Part shown: positions 1 through 10,830 of the stretch, one piece after another
How the letters are laid out: each line of letters opens with the position of its first letter
Position numbering within the stretch: position 1 is the stretch's first letter
Notes under the pieces: generated by a model
What the model saw: the letters and a program-made list of their open reading frames with translations, nothing else
The model's database searches: none
Told to the model about the DNA's origin: nothing
DNA from: Dimargaris cristalligena
Taxonomy: Eukaryota; Kickxellomycota; Dimargaritomycetes; Dimargaritales; Dimargaritaceae
Length of the DNA stretch: 64,000 nt
Assembly: GCA_027576995.1 (NCBI GenBank)
Contig: JANBQC010000081.1
Location: forward strand, 1 to 64,000
Direction of reading: 5' to 3'
Made by a program: the position numbers and the translations under genes

Positions 1-323
1 CATTTGAGTGACAAACCAGTTCACCTGGAGAAGCCACCCTGCCCTTTTGATATATTTTTGTTGTTCATTTTAGTAGCTTGACACCACCATACTGTGACAC
101 TGTGGCAACAGAAAGGATAGTGGTGATAAAGGGTTAGTGGTCTGTTACCATTGTTCGGCCACTCAAAGATGTCTGTTAGGGCAGGACGTGGCCACCATGC
201 AGCATGCCCCCTTCTTGGGTATTGGCCCCTTGATCCATGTACTACTCTTGGAATTTATGAATGGTATGTAAACTCTCCACCAACTAGCTAACTTCAAGAA
301 TTTTTAATGGCCTGAGACTCAAA

Positions 324-371
324 CCCCCCTTCCTTTCCCTAGTTATGTAGAAAACTCTAGGGAAAGGGGGG
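324..371. repeat. Hairpin with 9-bp plus 6-bp perfect arms
   Basis: TTTCCCTAG (334-342) pairs with CTAGGGAAA (357-365), and the outer C6 (324-329) pairs with G6 (366-371), with a 4-nt bulge TTCC on one side and a 14-nt loop. It could be a relic of a small inverted-repeat transposon or a structured RNA. No neighbouring gene explains it. Confidence 0.6.
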
Positions 372-1969
372 AAATAAAATTCAACATTGATACCTGTTAC
401 CCGGGTTAACCACTCTTAGTCCATCAAGAGTCCCAAGGATAGGCTTCTAATGGTAGGCGAGGCTCAGACTTGGCCAAGCAGGCTACTAGCATTAGGGTGG
501 GGGTGTAGTGCTAACCAATAAAGGACAACTGCAGGTGAATGCAAGGGATATACAGTGGGCATACTTACTAGTTAGATGAGGGGGTGAGTGTATATAGAGT
601 TTATTAGAGTAAACTAGGGGATATAAATAAGCTAAGGAAACTAACCAGTCTGAGTGGGGCCCAGTTATATATATGCAGGGACAGCTCCAGAGGGAGGTCC
701 CAAGGGAAATACAACTAAGACTAGGGTATGGATAGGTAAAAGAGTCCAACCAGGTGACTTCACATTGGGAAGACTCTTATGGGAACTGGAAGAGTCTTGT
801 ATCAGTAAGTTGAGTATTTGGGGTGCAAAGTATTAGGGTCAGAATGGGCAGGGTTATATAATAAGTGAGGACCCCATAGTACTGGGGGTGACTATGGGTG
901 GGTTAATATGGTACTATAAGGCCTAATAAGGATGGGTGGTCATTAGGTCTGGATTAAGTCAGATTAGGGGAGCCAACAACACCTAGGTTCATTTCCTAAA
1001 ATGGACCTTTGGCCCAGTTTATCCTCCAACAACATCCCTTATCCCTCTCACTTGACCAATTCTTAACAACCACAGACAATTTGTAGATGGGACTTTAGCC
1101 ACCTGCCCTTGATATTTATTTGGTAGCCAATCTTGGGCTAAAAGTACCAGAATAGCTAAAAAAACAACTTGTAGTAGGATCATAATACTAATCACATTTT
1201 TCATTATAGGCAGCCTGACTTCCTGCACTAGATTTTCCATTAGGCAGCTGCTTAGCCATTACATGAAACCAAATCTACTTTCTACGCAGTACCTTTTACC
1301 TGAGTATAATGATAAACTATGACATGTAGTAAAACTTATAGCCACAGAGTAGTTATTCAAGTCCCACTGCACTTTTATTATTCCTGTGACATATTTGGGC
1401 CTTGTATTCGGGTTTAATGAGGGCATATTCTATCATTAGTACTATGTGGGTTTTAGTTCGACCATGGGGAGATATAGTCTCAATATTATTGGAATTAACT
1501 TAACAATTTTACAAAAAATGGTGTTAATCTGACAGTAAACCATATATAATACATATAAAACACCCTGTAAAGTAGACCTACTGTCACATTTCTTAGTAAT
1601 TCCACTGTTTAGGTCCCAAGCTGGGTGGTCTGGACTTGTGAGGAAACCTGTAGTATACTACTAGAATCAACCTTTTTATTGGCCACGTAGCTATTCTCAT
1701 ATTGTAGCAAGGTCAGGTGTGCTGCCAGATAATTCAACCTTTAAAGACTGTCTTTGGCCGGCTGGCTAAAAAAGGGGACTTTGCCAGCATCATTTTTGAG
1801 TCAAAGTTGCTATAAATCAAGTTACAGGGCTAATATCATGATTTAATGGAATTATAAGAAGGCATGGGGATTCAATTATATTGGGTATACCACTATATGA
1901 TGAAGAGTATAGGCAAATGGGCTGGTGAAAACTTGGGTCAATGGTATGTAAAAAGGGTGACTACATCAT

Positions 1970-2135
1970 TAAGAAAATATTCAGATAAAGTAGAGTTTTA
2001 TTTAAAGTGAATCTAAGGCAGGCGACCTTTTGGTTATAATTTGCCACCCACAGGGAACATATTAGAGGATAGATGGCTCAAAAACCCTCAAAAGCTACAG
2101 ATGTAGAGGGAAAAGACGGGATAAGAAAATATTCA
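1970..2135 (-). mobile_element. 5'-truncated retroposed fragment, 138 bp, with 14-bp target-site duplication
   Basis: The insert 1984-2121 is bracketed by two exact copies of TAAGAAAATATTCA (1970-1983 and 2122-2135). Its plus-left 60 bp (1984-2043) are about 97% identical (two mismatches) to the whole insert at 58673-58732, which has its own unrelated 14-bp duplication. Both inserts share one end, which is the 3' end if read on the minus strand, and differ in length at the other. That is how target-primed reverse transcription of a LINE or SINE leaves 5'-truncated copies. The minus-strand 3' end has an AATAAA-like hexamer but no poly(A) tail. The parent element is not in the window. Confidence 0.7.
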
Positions 2136-2314
2136 AAAAGAAGCAAACCAGGGGGGACTATGCTGCTACAGCCAACTGATTCGCATAAGCATTCCTAAAG
2201 TAAAGAAAATAAATCATATAGTCACCATGTATATAATATTAAGTGATAGGATAATGAGGCCACGATAGTGAGAGTGTATAAAAACCAGGATAATCTCCCC
2301 CCTCCAAATAAAAA

Positions 2315-3136
2315 TTAATCAAAGTAATAGGGAAAATCGTCCAGTAAGCCAGCCTGGCGGAGGTTCTGGCGGATAGCCACTTGAATCTTAACAATTTCGT
2401 ATTCGTAATGGCGCAGGGTACTTCGCAGCTGATGCTCAGGTGGGTGGTCCCCACCATCTTTCAGCATTCCGGAGGTTAGCCTATCCGTGATTTGGTTCAC
2501 CGTAGCCGCTAATCGGCCCCACTGCTGGTACAGTTCGGCCACCTCCTCCGCCACAGTATCCGGTAGGGATGCCGCGTCCACTGGGGAAGTGGATTTGATT
2601 CTCGAAACGGGGGGCTGGACCGTCCCCCAGGTCCGCGATCCGGTCGACGTTAACGTTGGAGTGGGTGAGAGGGACGGGGTAGAAGGCAGGAAGGAAGGTG
2701 ACTGGGTACCGGACTCTAGGTCTAAAATGAGGTCTGACCCAGCCTGGGACTGGGAAAGACTCAATGGCGGGGATAAGTTACGGATACTAATAGCCGTGTG
2801 GAAGGAGTCTAGAGAGGAATTGGACCAAGTTCGTCTTTTAAGAGAAGAAGGCGAAGCAATGGTGGTGGCAGTGGCTGCTGCGCCATCAGAAGTTACGGAG
2901 ACTTCGGTAGGCTGGGGACTAACCGTCATAGTGTCGAGCCAAGACTCGGACGCAGGGTCGAAGGGGATACTTGGAACGGTAGTTACCTCCGATGGAGTTA
3001 GAGAAAAGTCAACAGGACTGCCGGTGCAGGTGGTGGATGTATTAAAGGACCGGCAAAGTTGCCGCCTCAGCTTCCTGAACATGCGAGCTGGGTTGGCCTT
3101 GGAACATAGCTTCTTACACCGTTTATAGAACAACAT
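2315..3136 (-). CDS. Uncharacterised 273-aa Ser/Thr/Pro-rich protein with helical C-terminus
   Basis: I do not recognise a family. The frame is intact from ATG to stop with no sign of an intron. The first 40 residues are strongly basic and Cys-containing (KRCKKLCSK, FRKLRRQLCRSF). Residues about 40-190 are low-complexity Ser, Thr and Pro with many SP/TP sites. The last 80 residues look helical (EEVAELYQQWGRLAATVNQI, then LRHYEYEIVKIQVAIRQNL). The opposite frame (2487-3128) is also open, but the minus frame has the more protein-like composition. The layout (basic patch, S/T/P linker, short helical tail) resembles the 204-aa protein at 35072-35686 and hints at a lineage-specific family. Confidence 0.6.
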   Translation of the reverse strand: MLFYKRCKKLCSKANPARMFRKLRRQLCRSFNTSTTCTGSPVDFSLTPSEVTTVPSIPFDPASESWLDTMTVSPQPTEVSVTSDGAAATATTIASPSSLKRRTWSNSSLDSFHTAISIRNLSPPLSLSQSQAGSDLILDLESGTQSPSFLPSTPSLSPTPTLTSTGSRTWGTVQPPVSRIKSTSPVDAASLPDTVAEEVAELYQQWGRLAATVNQITDRLTSGMLKDGGDHPPEHQLRSTLRHYEYEIVKIQVAIRQNLRQAGLLDDFPYYFD

Positions 3137-4526
3137 ACTGGATAAACGATCAATCTAGTAGCAAAAGGTGGTGTAGCAAAACGGTTGAGTGGGCTTAGGT
3201 AAAATACAAAATAGTCTGGGTTAAAGAGTGGGAAGGGAGGTTGGGTGAGTAGAGTTATATAGCCCAATCAAGGGATACAGTAGAGGATGTGGGCGGAGGT
3301 GGTGAAGAAGAGCTGAACCCTCTTTTTGTATCGAGCTGGTGGGAGACACAATATAGTGTAGGGATGAAGTCTGATTTATATATAGGATATATATATATCC
3401 TCAGCAACAAAGGGTGTGCGGAAATTGATAGGGCGGACTATAGCTCTGAGGAAAACTAAATCACACGCCATTGTATGTCAACAGTTCCGCTTCCTAGACG
3501 TCCGAGGCGTGTCACTATTTAAATACCAATGGATTCTGGTTATCAACTAGAATGTAGGTTATGTATACCCCCTTCGCCTAATCCCCACTGCGTATGACCG
3601 GGGAATTTGGGGCAGGAACGGGAGTGTGAATCACACGACTACAGCCTAATGATGGAAATGAATAGGCGGTGGTGACGGAGAAGAGTTAGGCATGGGAGAG
3701 TAAACGGAGGGTGGAGGGCGGATAAATGTGGTGGTAGCAAAACTTTGGCGGTGGTAGTCAATCATAGCCATGATTGTTGATTAGCAAAAAAATAATTGAC
3801 AGTCTGGCTCCTGAGTTTAAACCCGTGGTTTATAAATGGGTGGAATTCAGCGGCACGGCTGTAAAAGATTTTGAATGACGTGTAGATTGGAACAAAGATT
3901 GTGAAATTATATTTGTCCGCTAGAACCGGCTGTTTTAATATCTTATATGGGAGCGGCTTAATCTAGCTCATATCACAGACCGAATACTTGATATTCAGGT
4001 GGCATTCCTTAAAATGGACGTTGGGACCTGGATAATATAATCAAAGATGTGCTCTCCCCCACGTGGAGCTGGTCAAGGTCGCGCATTCTACGAAAGAGGA
4101 AAATCCAGCGACTCCCCCCCCCCACACCTGCAACGAGCTGCCCCCCCTCTCCCATAAATTAAAAAGGAACAATAATAGCCTAAAAACACCTATAATTTTG
4201 GTTAATCAAGAAGCACTTTAAATCTACCGACCACCATATCTCCCAGGACGGATTAACACATTTGCGTGATTGTATAAAAAGAATAGTTCAACTTATATAG
4301 TTTATAGTTACGAATATTTATAATAACGGCAGCTCTATACCGAAACGGAATGATGCTACAATACACAAATATTTCATCTAAAGACGGGCCTTTTGTTGGG
4401 TAGTGCTCATCCAGTTGAATTCCTGTAAGTTTGGGGAAATGGGGTATAGGCGTCGGAATAGTAGCGGAGTAAGCAGTTGTCATTAATTAACATTGACACA
4501 CGATAAAATCATTATTAGTCAGCTGG
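3137..4526. other. Intergenic spacer
   Basis: No convincing gene. A 16-bp AT-rich palindrome (3385-3400, GGATATATATATATCC) lies about 250 bp upstream of the minus-strand gene ending at 3136 and could hold its TATA region. A 76-codon minus frame (4253-4483) has no recognisable features and lies just beyond the 3' end of the lyase gene, so I leave it as chance. Confidence 0.5.
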
Positions 4527-6552
4527 TCAGTCCAAAAAGGTAGTAGAGATCCACACCTAAGGTTAACGATGGACCAGAGATCGGTCAGAATAACATGTGG
4601 GTCTCATTGATACCATCCATTACAATGGGAAGATAATAGTGAAAGAGAGCAATTCCATTTTCGATTATAGATTCACCTCCCCCTCCCCTCTACTCCTCCT
4701 ATCATTTTCAATTACTTACCAATTTCTGGGGCCCGCCAGGTTGAATCATACAGTTAATAACCGCCACTTGGGGCTGCACCCAAGCCTCCTGGATCGCCTC
4801 GAACAATTCGTCGGGGGTTTTGACCCAGTATCCCCGGGCCCCCATGGCCTCCGCCAGCAAGTCGTAGCGCGTGTCGGGGGACAGGGCGGTGGACGGCATC
4901 AAAGCCAGGCCCTTCTGCGCCACTTCCTTCTGGTACGCATGCGGGTCGAGACCATGGTAGATACCGTTATTATTAATCACAATGACCAGGAGGGGTAGAC
5001 CCGCCCGAACGGCGGTTTCGATTTCGGGGGCGCTGAACCCAAAGGCCGAATCCCCGACAATAGCCACCACTCGGTTACCGGGCTGCGTGGCCGCTGACTT
5101 GACCAATTCCCCCGGGGTTTGCGCCGAAGAGGGGTTGTAAAAGAGTTGGGCGGCAATACTAAACCCCATGCCGACCCCCATCGTGGCGAACGTACCGGCA
5201 TCTAGACGACGGCGGGGTTGGTACAGGTCAAACACCGTGCGAGCAATGTCCATTGTATTGGCCCCTTCGCTGACTAAAACTACTTGGTCGCGGTAAACCG
5301 GTTCCAGGGCCCGTTTAATTTCGGCAAAGGTGCGATGGTAGGTCATGGGAATATCGTTGACCCGGTACCGCTGGGCCAGTTTTGTGTGATTAGACTCGAT
5401 GTGTTGGCGAAGCGTTTGGGTGAAGGGGTGGGGCTGAATAGTAGTAACAGTGGTAGTAGTAGTAGCAGTAGTAATAGTAGCAGGTCCATTATCTAATTGG
5501 GACGACGATGCCGGCGACGACTGGCGAAGGGCCTGGTTTAGTTGACCCACAATAGCCTTCAGATCGCCCACCAAAGCGATCGCCACCGGGTGATTCTGAC
5601 CGATTTCCTCCGCCGCCACATCGGCCTGAATTAGGGTCACGTCGGACCTAAATTTCTGACCGAAATGGAGCATCCAATTCACCCGGGCGCCCAAGAGCAG
5701 CACCACATCGGCCTGCGCCAGGGCCTGGGACCGGGCGGCGCCCACGCAGAGAGGGTGGTCGTCGGGGAGCAGTCCCTTGGCCATGGACGTGGGTAAAAAG
5801 GGCCAACCCGACCGAGTAATAAGGCCCTCGAGCACCCCGTCGGTTTCCACCCGCGCGTAGGCGGCCCCTTTACCCACGATAACGAGGGGATTACGGGCGG
5901 CACGAAGCTTTCGGATGGCTTGGGTAATGGCGACCGGATCCGCCTGACTCATTTGCCGCAAGGGGCGCTGCAGGGTCATGGCCACCAGGGCCACTGCTCT
6001 ATTAGGCCCCCCTCCCGTCGCCGTCTCTGCGGTGGTCACGGTGGATACCGGGTCGAGTTTGGCTTGGATGTAGTCAGCCGGCAGGTCCACGTAAGCGGGG
6101 CCGGGTCGACCGTTGATCGTATGCCGAAAGGCGGTTTGTAGCGTCTGGGGGATTTGGTCCACGGTCGGCGGCCGAGCTGCATACTTGGTATAAGGCCGAC
6201 AAGCTTCCGTCTGGCCCAGTTCCTGGAAAGCTCCCCAGCCCGTTTGGTAGGTATCGCACGACCCTCCCAATAGGAGCATCGGCCAGCAGTTGACCTGGGC
6301 ATTGGCCAATCCCGGTAGTGCGTGCAGAACCCCGGGTCCGGAAACGACTAAACATACTCCCGGTTCGCCGCTGAGGTAGCCCCAGGCGCCCGCGGCGTAG
6401 CTCGCCGACTGTTCGTTGCGGAACCCGATAAACCGGATACCTTGGGCGATGCAGGCATCGGCTACTTCGACCACGGGAATACCGACAATCCCGAAAACGA
6501 CGGTCACGCCTAGGCGTTTTAAGGTTAGGGCAATCACGTCAGCGCCTTTCAT
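4527..6552 (-). CDS. HACL1: 2-hydroxyacyl-CoA lyase (ThDP-dependent, oxalyl-CoA decarboxylase family)
   Basis: Predicted 620 aa. Exon 1 is 6552-4720; a GTAAGT..TTAG intron spans 4719-4557; a 9-codon last exon runs 4556-4527 and adds VWISTTFLD, matching the family's usual QKF-x-WL ending. The family cleaves 2-hydroxyacyl-CoAs (fatty-acid alpha-oxidation) or decarboxylates oxalyl-CoA using thiamine diphosphate. The pyrimidine domain starts with GIVGIPVVEV and has the ThDP-activating Glu47 in FRNEQSASYAAGA. The ThDP/Mg motif runs from GDSAFGFS (about 500) to the NNN near 527. Residues about 350-375 carry a Thr-rich insertion (ATITTATTTTTV) absent from animal HACL1. The C-terminus is not a PTS1, unlike many peroxisomal fungal enzymes, so location is uncertain. 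Without the last exon the protein would end LVSN by intron read-through. Confidence 0.93.
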
Positions 6553-7190
6553 GGTGTCTGGACTGCTCTTGCGTTCTAATGGTGCTGGGATGTACAGCTG
6601 GAGAAGGGAATGGGGGATAGTAGGGGAATAATAAGGGGAAAGGAGGGTGGGGAAGTAAGTTGGTGGGTAGATAAGTTATATGTATATATATATATATATA
6701 TATGGGGGAGATAAGTGTCAACGCCAAGTTAAGATAGATACGTCATAAACGGCTTGGCATTAGTATGTGGACAACTAAGGGCTTTAGTACACTTAGTTTC
6801 AAGACTGCTCTCTAATAGATAGTGAGCGTGGGGAGTAGAAGCATTAGTAGAACAGAGCCAGCGCCGTCTGTTAACCTACCACACTAGTCACATGGCCTGT
6901 GGCGCAACTGAAGGCTGTGGAAATTTACTACACCCATGAGACCAGGGAATGTGGTACGCCCAATCCCCTCATCCTCAATAAGTAGGAGGGAATTTACAAA
7001 TCTCCTCCACCGCTGCTGACCTTCAAATGGCCAAGGAGTCACACAAAGGGGTAATCGAATCGCGCACCACTCAGCCCTTGTATATACTAGCCTTGAGCTA
7101 ACTCTGTTACTTTATTTCCAACTTGCGCTACTGCCACTTTACAATTACCCCCTCCCACCACCACTATACTTACTACAGCCACTAAGGATT
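6553..7190. other. Divergent intergenic region with AT microsatellite
   Basis: This lies between the minus-strand lyase gene and the plus-strand gene at 7191, so it should contain both promoters. A (TA)n tract sits at 6677-6703, 125-150 bp upstream of the lyase ATG. A CT/CCACC-rich stretch at 7085-7185 precedes the plus-strand start. No RNA gene seen. Confidence 0.5.
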
Positions 7191-8276
7191 ATGTTACCAC
7201 CCCCGCTAACCCAGTCGCCCCTCGAGGAGTACCACCGGATACTCCAGGCCGAGATCCAGGCCACCGAAACTCTCGACCAGTACACCGCCCTTTATACCGC
7301 CATGCTTCCACATTTCAGTGCCCCGATAACCCCCTCGCCGTTTATTAAACCCGATCGGCTCCTCCACTTATTCTACGTCGAACTCAAGCGACTCGAACTT
7401 AGCCAGGCCCCTCCCACTACCACCAATGCTGCTGCTGCTACTGCCACTGTCGCCGGCACGCCAACCTCGACCGAGTTAACTGATGCAAGCGCTATCCCGC
7501 CGAAGGAGGGAGTTCCAGTCAAGCACCCGAGGCTTGGCGACCCTCCGACCCACCCCTGGCCCCGGACCCAGCGGAAAATCTGGGGGGTCGATTTGGAGAT
7601 CCCCCATTCGCCAGATATATACCGTGAACTCCGACCCCGACTATGGGATCCCGCCTATACGAAAATCCTGGCCTGGTCGGTCCGGTCCACTGGAGGATCG
7701 GTGGTGACCTTATACCTATCGTACCAGCAGCCCCCGCCGACCACAGCAGGTCAAGGAAAGGTCGGGCCAATAGGCCAAACCGGGGCCCAGCCATCCCCGT
7801 AAGTTACCCCATTCCACTACCCCCTCATGCACCCACCCTCATATATACAAGTATGCTAACCCTTCTTCACTATTTGAACCACTTGGGTATCCTCGTTGTC
7901 CCTTATTTCCATCAAACACTACCAAGGCTAACCTACATCATTATACCGTGTATGGCCCATTAAATTTACCATGAAAAATTTATGACCATGGTTTTATCGT
8001 ATATACTTACGTATCCTCTGCCACATCCGATACCATAGCCCCTTTCTCGCCCTGCGTTCCCAACCCTACTTCCCCAAACTTGCTCAGAGTTTCCGAGATT
8101 ATTTCCAGCTCGACTCAATCATTTTTAATGACACCGACCACGCCATTCAACTTCCCTATGATCTCCAAGTGCACAACTTAACGAATTGGCTGGAATCCCA
8201 CCTTTGGGGCTTGTTAAACGAACTTTTCCCTACAGAAATAGCATCACCCCATGGCAAATCAAACCCCACCAGATAA
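7191..8276 (+). CDS. Two-exon protein, possibly Mediator subunit 27-like
   Basis: Predicted 281 aa. Exon 1 is 7191-7798, the intron 7799-8038 (GTAAGT..ATAG) and exon 2 is 8039-8276. The phases match (two bases carried over), and exon 2 has clear protein character (FRDYFQLDSIIFNDTDH, LTNWLESHLWGLLNELF). The N-terminus has helices with regularly spaced Leu (ILQAEIQATETLDQYTALYT, LLHLFYVELKRLEL), as in many Mediator subunits. The second half follows the order of the Med27 C-terminal domain: an LEIP strand, a hydrophobic strand VVTLYLS, an aromatic helix and a final NWLESHL helix comparable to Med27 TWLRSYI. The Cys-rich Med27 terminus is missing. The Med27 assignment rests only on this remembered pattern and is tentative. 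The coding call is firmer. Confidence 0.6.
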
Positions 8277-9005
8277 ACGGGGGATTGGTGGTTTTTCACT
8301 TATGAAGGTAATAACTAACCAAAGATATAAAAGGGCACCCCATACCCTAATCGACTAATGGCCAAGTCAGGATGGACAAGCGATGGAACACACGCCGTCT
8401 CAGTCACATTTCGAGGTACGCGGAGCTATATAACCTGTACGAATAGTACCCACTGCCCTCCAGACGGACTACTTAAACAGTAGTTACAGAGGACGTGTAG
8501 CACCAGCATCTGCGATACCCTTGAATGTACTAATAGACCACTATGCCAAAACCCCACAGCAAATCGGTGGGGAGCATAACCCCCATATCACAGCGAATAA
8601 GGCAGGACGACCACTATATTAAAGTGGCTAATCAAAAACCAAATGATATGGATTAATATTATTCAAAATAAAGTTTGGTATTTTTTAATAATCACTCACA
8701 AAGCAAACCAAAAAAAAATGACCATAATGGTGAGGTCACAAGATAAAATAGCCGCCATAAAGATTTGGCTTCAGGTCACAAATGGTAACCGCACAGGATG
8801 GGCTGGTCCTGAAGGAACGGACAAAAAAAACATGTATAATAGAAAGTAAACAAGAAAAGAAAGAAGTCAGCCCGAGTTTGGACGAGAAAAATATAGTGAT
8901 AGAATGAGAAAACATAAATAAAATGGGATCTCTCTATGAGCGCGTTCCGTTCAGAGGCTTTACTTTTCCCACTTTTTTAAAAAATTTGGGAGGGGTAAGG
9001 AATGA
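8277..9005. other. Convergent intergenic spacer
   Basis: This lies between the 3' ends of the plus-strand gene ending at 8276 and the minus-strand VMA2 gene. The 68-codon plus frame at 8643-8849 is Lys/Ile-rich and looks random. The A-rich stretch 8640-8920 is consistent with 3' untranslated sequence. Confidence 0.5.
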
Positions 9006-10830
9006 TTAGGCTTCGGCATCGATCAACAGATCCTGGTTACCCCGACTGGCACGGTGCTTACGTTCACGGCGGTAGTATTCGGCCAGCACCTTCTGGGGGA
9101 TACGGTTGAGCAGTTCCTTGGGGAAGATACGGAGCAGGGACCACGCCAAGTCCAGGGACTCGAAGATAGTCCGGTTCTCATAGTGGTCTTGAGCAATGAA
9201 GGTCTTTTCGAACTTCTCGAGGAACTCCAAAGCCAATTTGTCTTCCTGGTTGAGGGCCTCTTCACCCACCACAGCCTTCATGGCTGCGGCGTCCCGCCCA
9301 ATAGCGTACTTGGCGTACAGCTGGTTGGACACATCACCGTGGTCGGCCCGGGTCATACCCTCACCGATGGCACTCTTCATTAAACGGGACAGGGAAGGCA
9401 GGACGTTGATGGGTGGGTAGATTTGACGGTTGTGCAGCTGACGGTCAATGTAAATCTGACCCTCCGTAATGTAACCGGTCAAATCGGGAATGGGATGGGT
9501 AATATCGTCGTTGGGCATGGTCAGAATAGGAATCTGGGTGATACTACCGTTACGGCCCTCGACACGGCCGGCACGCTCGTAAATGGTTGACAAATCGGTG
9601 TACATGTAACCGGGGTAACCACGACGGCCTGGCACTTCCTCACGGGCAGCCGACACCTCACGCAGCGCATCGGCGTAGGAACTCATATCGGTCAGAATGA
9701 CCAGCACGTGCTTCTCGAGCTGGTAGGCGTAGTATTCGGCGGTGGTCAGGGCCAGACGCGGCGTAATGATACGTTCGATAGTGGGGTCGTTGGCCAAGTT
9801 GAGGAACAGAGTAACCCGCTCGATGGAGCCATTCTCCTCGAAGTCCTGCTTGAAAAAGCGGGCAGTTTCCATGTTCACACCCATAGCAGCAAAGACAATG
9901 GCGAAGTTCTCTTCGTGACCGTCGAGAACACCCTTGGTAGGGCCCTTGACCAGACCAGCCTGGCGACAAATCTGGGCGGCAATTTCGTTGTGGGGCAGAC
10001 CAGCGGCCGAGAAAATGGGGATTTTCTGGCCACGGGCGATGGAGTTCATGGTATCGATGGCGGAAATACCAGTCTGAATCATTTCCTCGGGGTAGATACG
10101 GGAGTAGGGGTTGATGGGGGACCCTTCGATATCGAGGTAGTCCTCGGCGAAGACCTTGGGGCCCTTGTCGATGGATTTACCCGAACCGTTGAAGATACGG
10201 CCCAACATGTCTTCGGACACGGGGATTTTGAGGGTATCACCGGTGAATTCCACATGGGTGGCCTTGGCGTCAATACCAGAGGTACCTTCGAAGACCTGCA
10301 CAACGGCCTTCTTGCCCTGGACTTCTAGGACCTGACCGGACCGCTTGGAGCCATCGGGCAGAGTAATTTCCACAATTTCGGAAAACTTGGGGAATTTGAT
10401 GTTGTCCAGAATAACCAGGGGACCGTTGACACCGGACACGGTGCGGTAGTCTAGAGAGTAAGAGGGGGGTCCCAGAAATGATAAGAAAACGCGAGGGAAA
10501 GGGGATTAATGTCGGTGGGTGGGCGAACAAGAGGTATGCGGGGTCCAAAGGGAGGGACGGGGAAATGTTGGGGGGGAGGAGGGTAAAAGCGGCGGCGGGG
10601 GCGGAATGGGCCGGTAAGCAAGAGCTAGGAGCACAAAGTAGATGACTTGAAGTAGAGTGGTATACCACAGTCCCAGCCGGGTCAGCATGTCGGCCTAAGG
10701 CGAGAGGTTGGTGAGAAAGGGACTATTACTAAAAAGCGGACTTACCGATGCGGGGGTCGACCGAGAAGTTGCGAGTGACGGCCGACTTGTTGATGTCAAA
10801 GGCCTCACGGGCAGTCATGCGGGGATCCAT
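9006..10830 (-). CDS. VMA2: V-type proton ATPase subunit B
   Basis: Predicted 509 aa. Exon 1 is 10830-10746 ([18 protein letters not shown].., 28 codons plus one base), with a 295-nt intron (10745-10451, GTAAGT..CTAG) and exon 2 from 10450 to 9006. The join restores [13 protein letters not shown], matching the yeast and Neurospora N-termini. This is the non-catalytic nucleotide-binding subunit of the peripheral V1 head, which alternates with subunit A in the A3B3 ring and couples ATP hydrolysis to proton pumping into vacuoles. Conserved blocks include [50 protein letters not shown] and [20 protein letters not shown]. As expected for B, there is no P-loop. The C-terminus ([12 protein letters not shown]) is shorter and less acidic than in yeast. 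Unambiguous. Confidence 0.98.

Larger units (their letters stand above)
1..2314. other. Gene-poor AT-rich spacer
   Basis: No open frame here has coding character; the longest are 60-85 codons and look random. The stretch holds a perfect-arm hairpin (324-371) and a retroposed fragment with target-site duplication (1970-2135), both listed separately. I see no tRNA or rRNA. Confidence 0.6.

Noticed and set aside
2487..3128. 213-codon plus-strand frame opposite the 273-aa gene
   Set aside because: It mirrors the minus frame; the minus reading has a clear basic N-terminus and helical tail while this one has no organised features.
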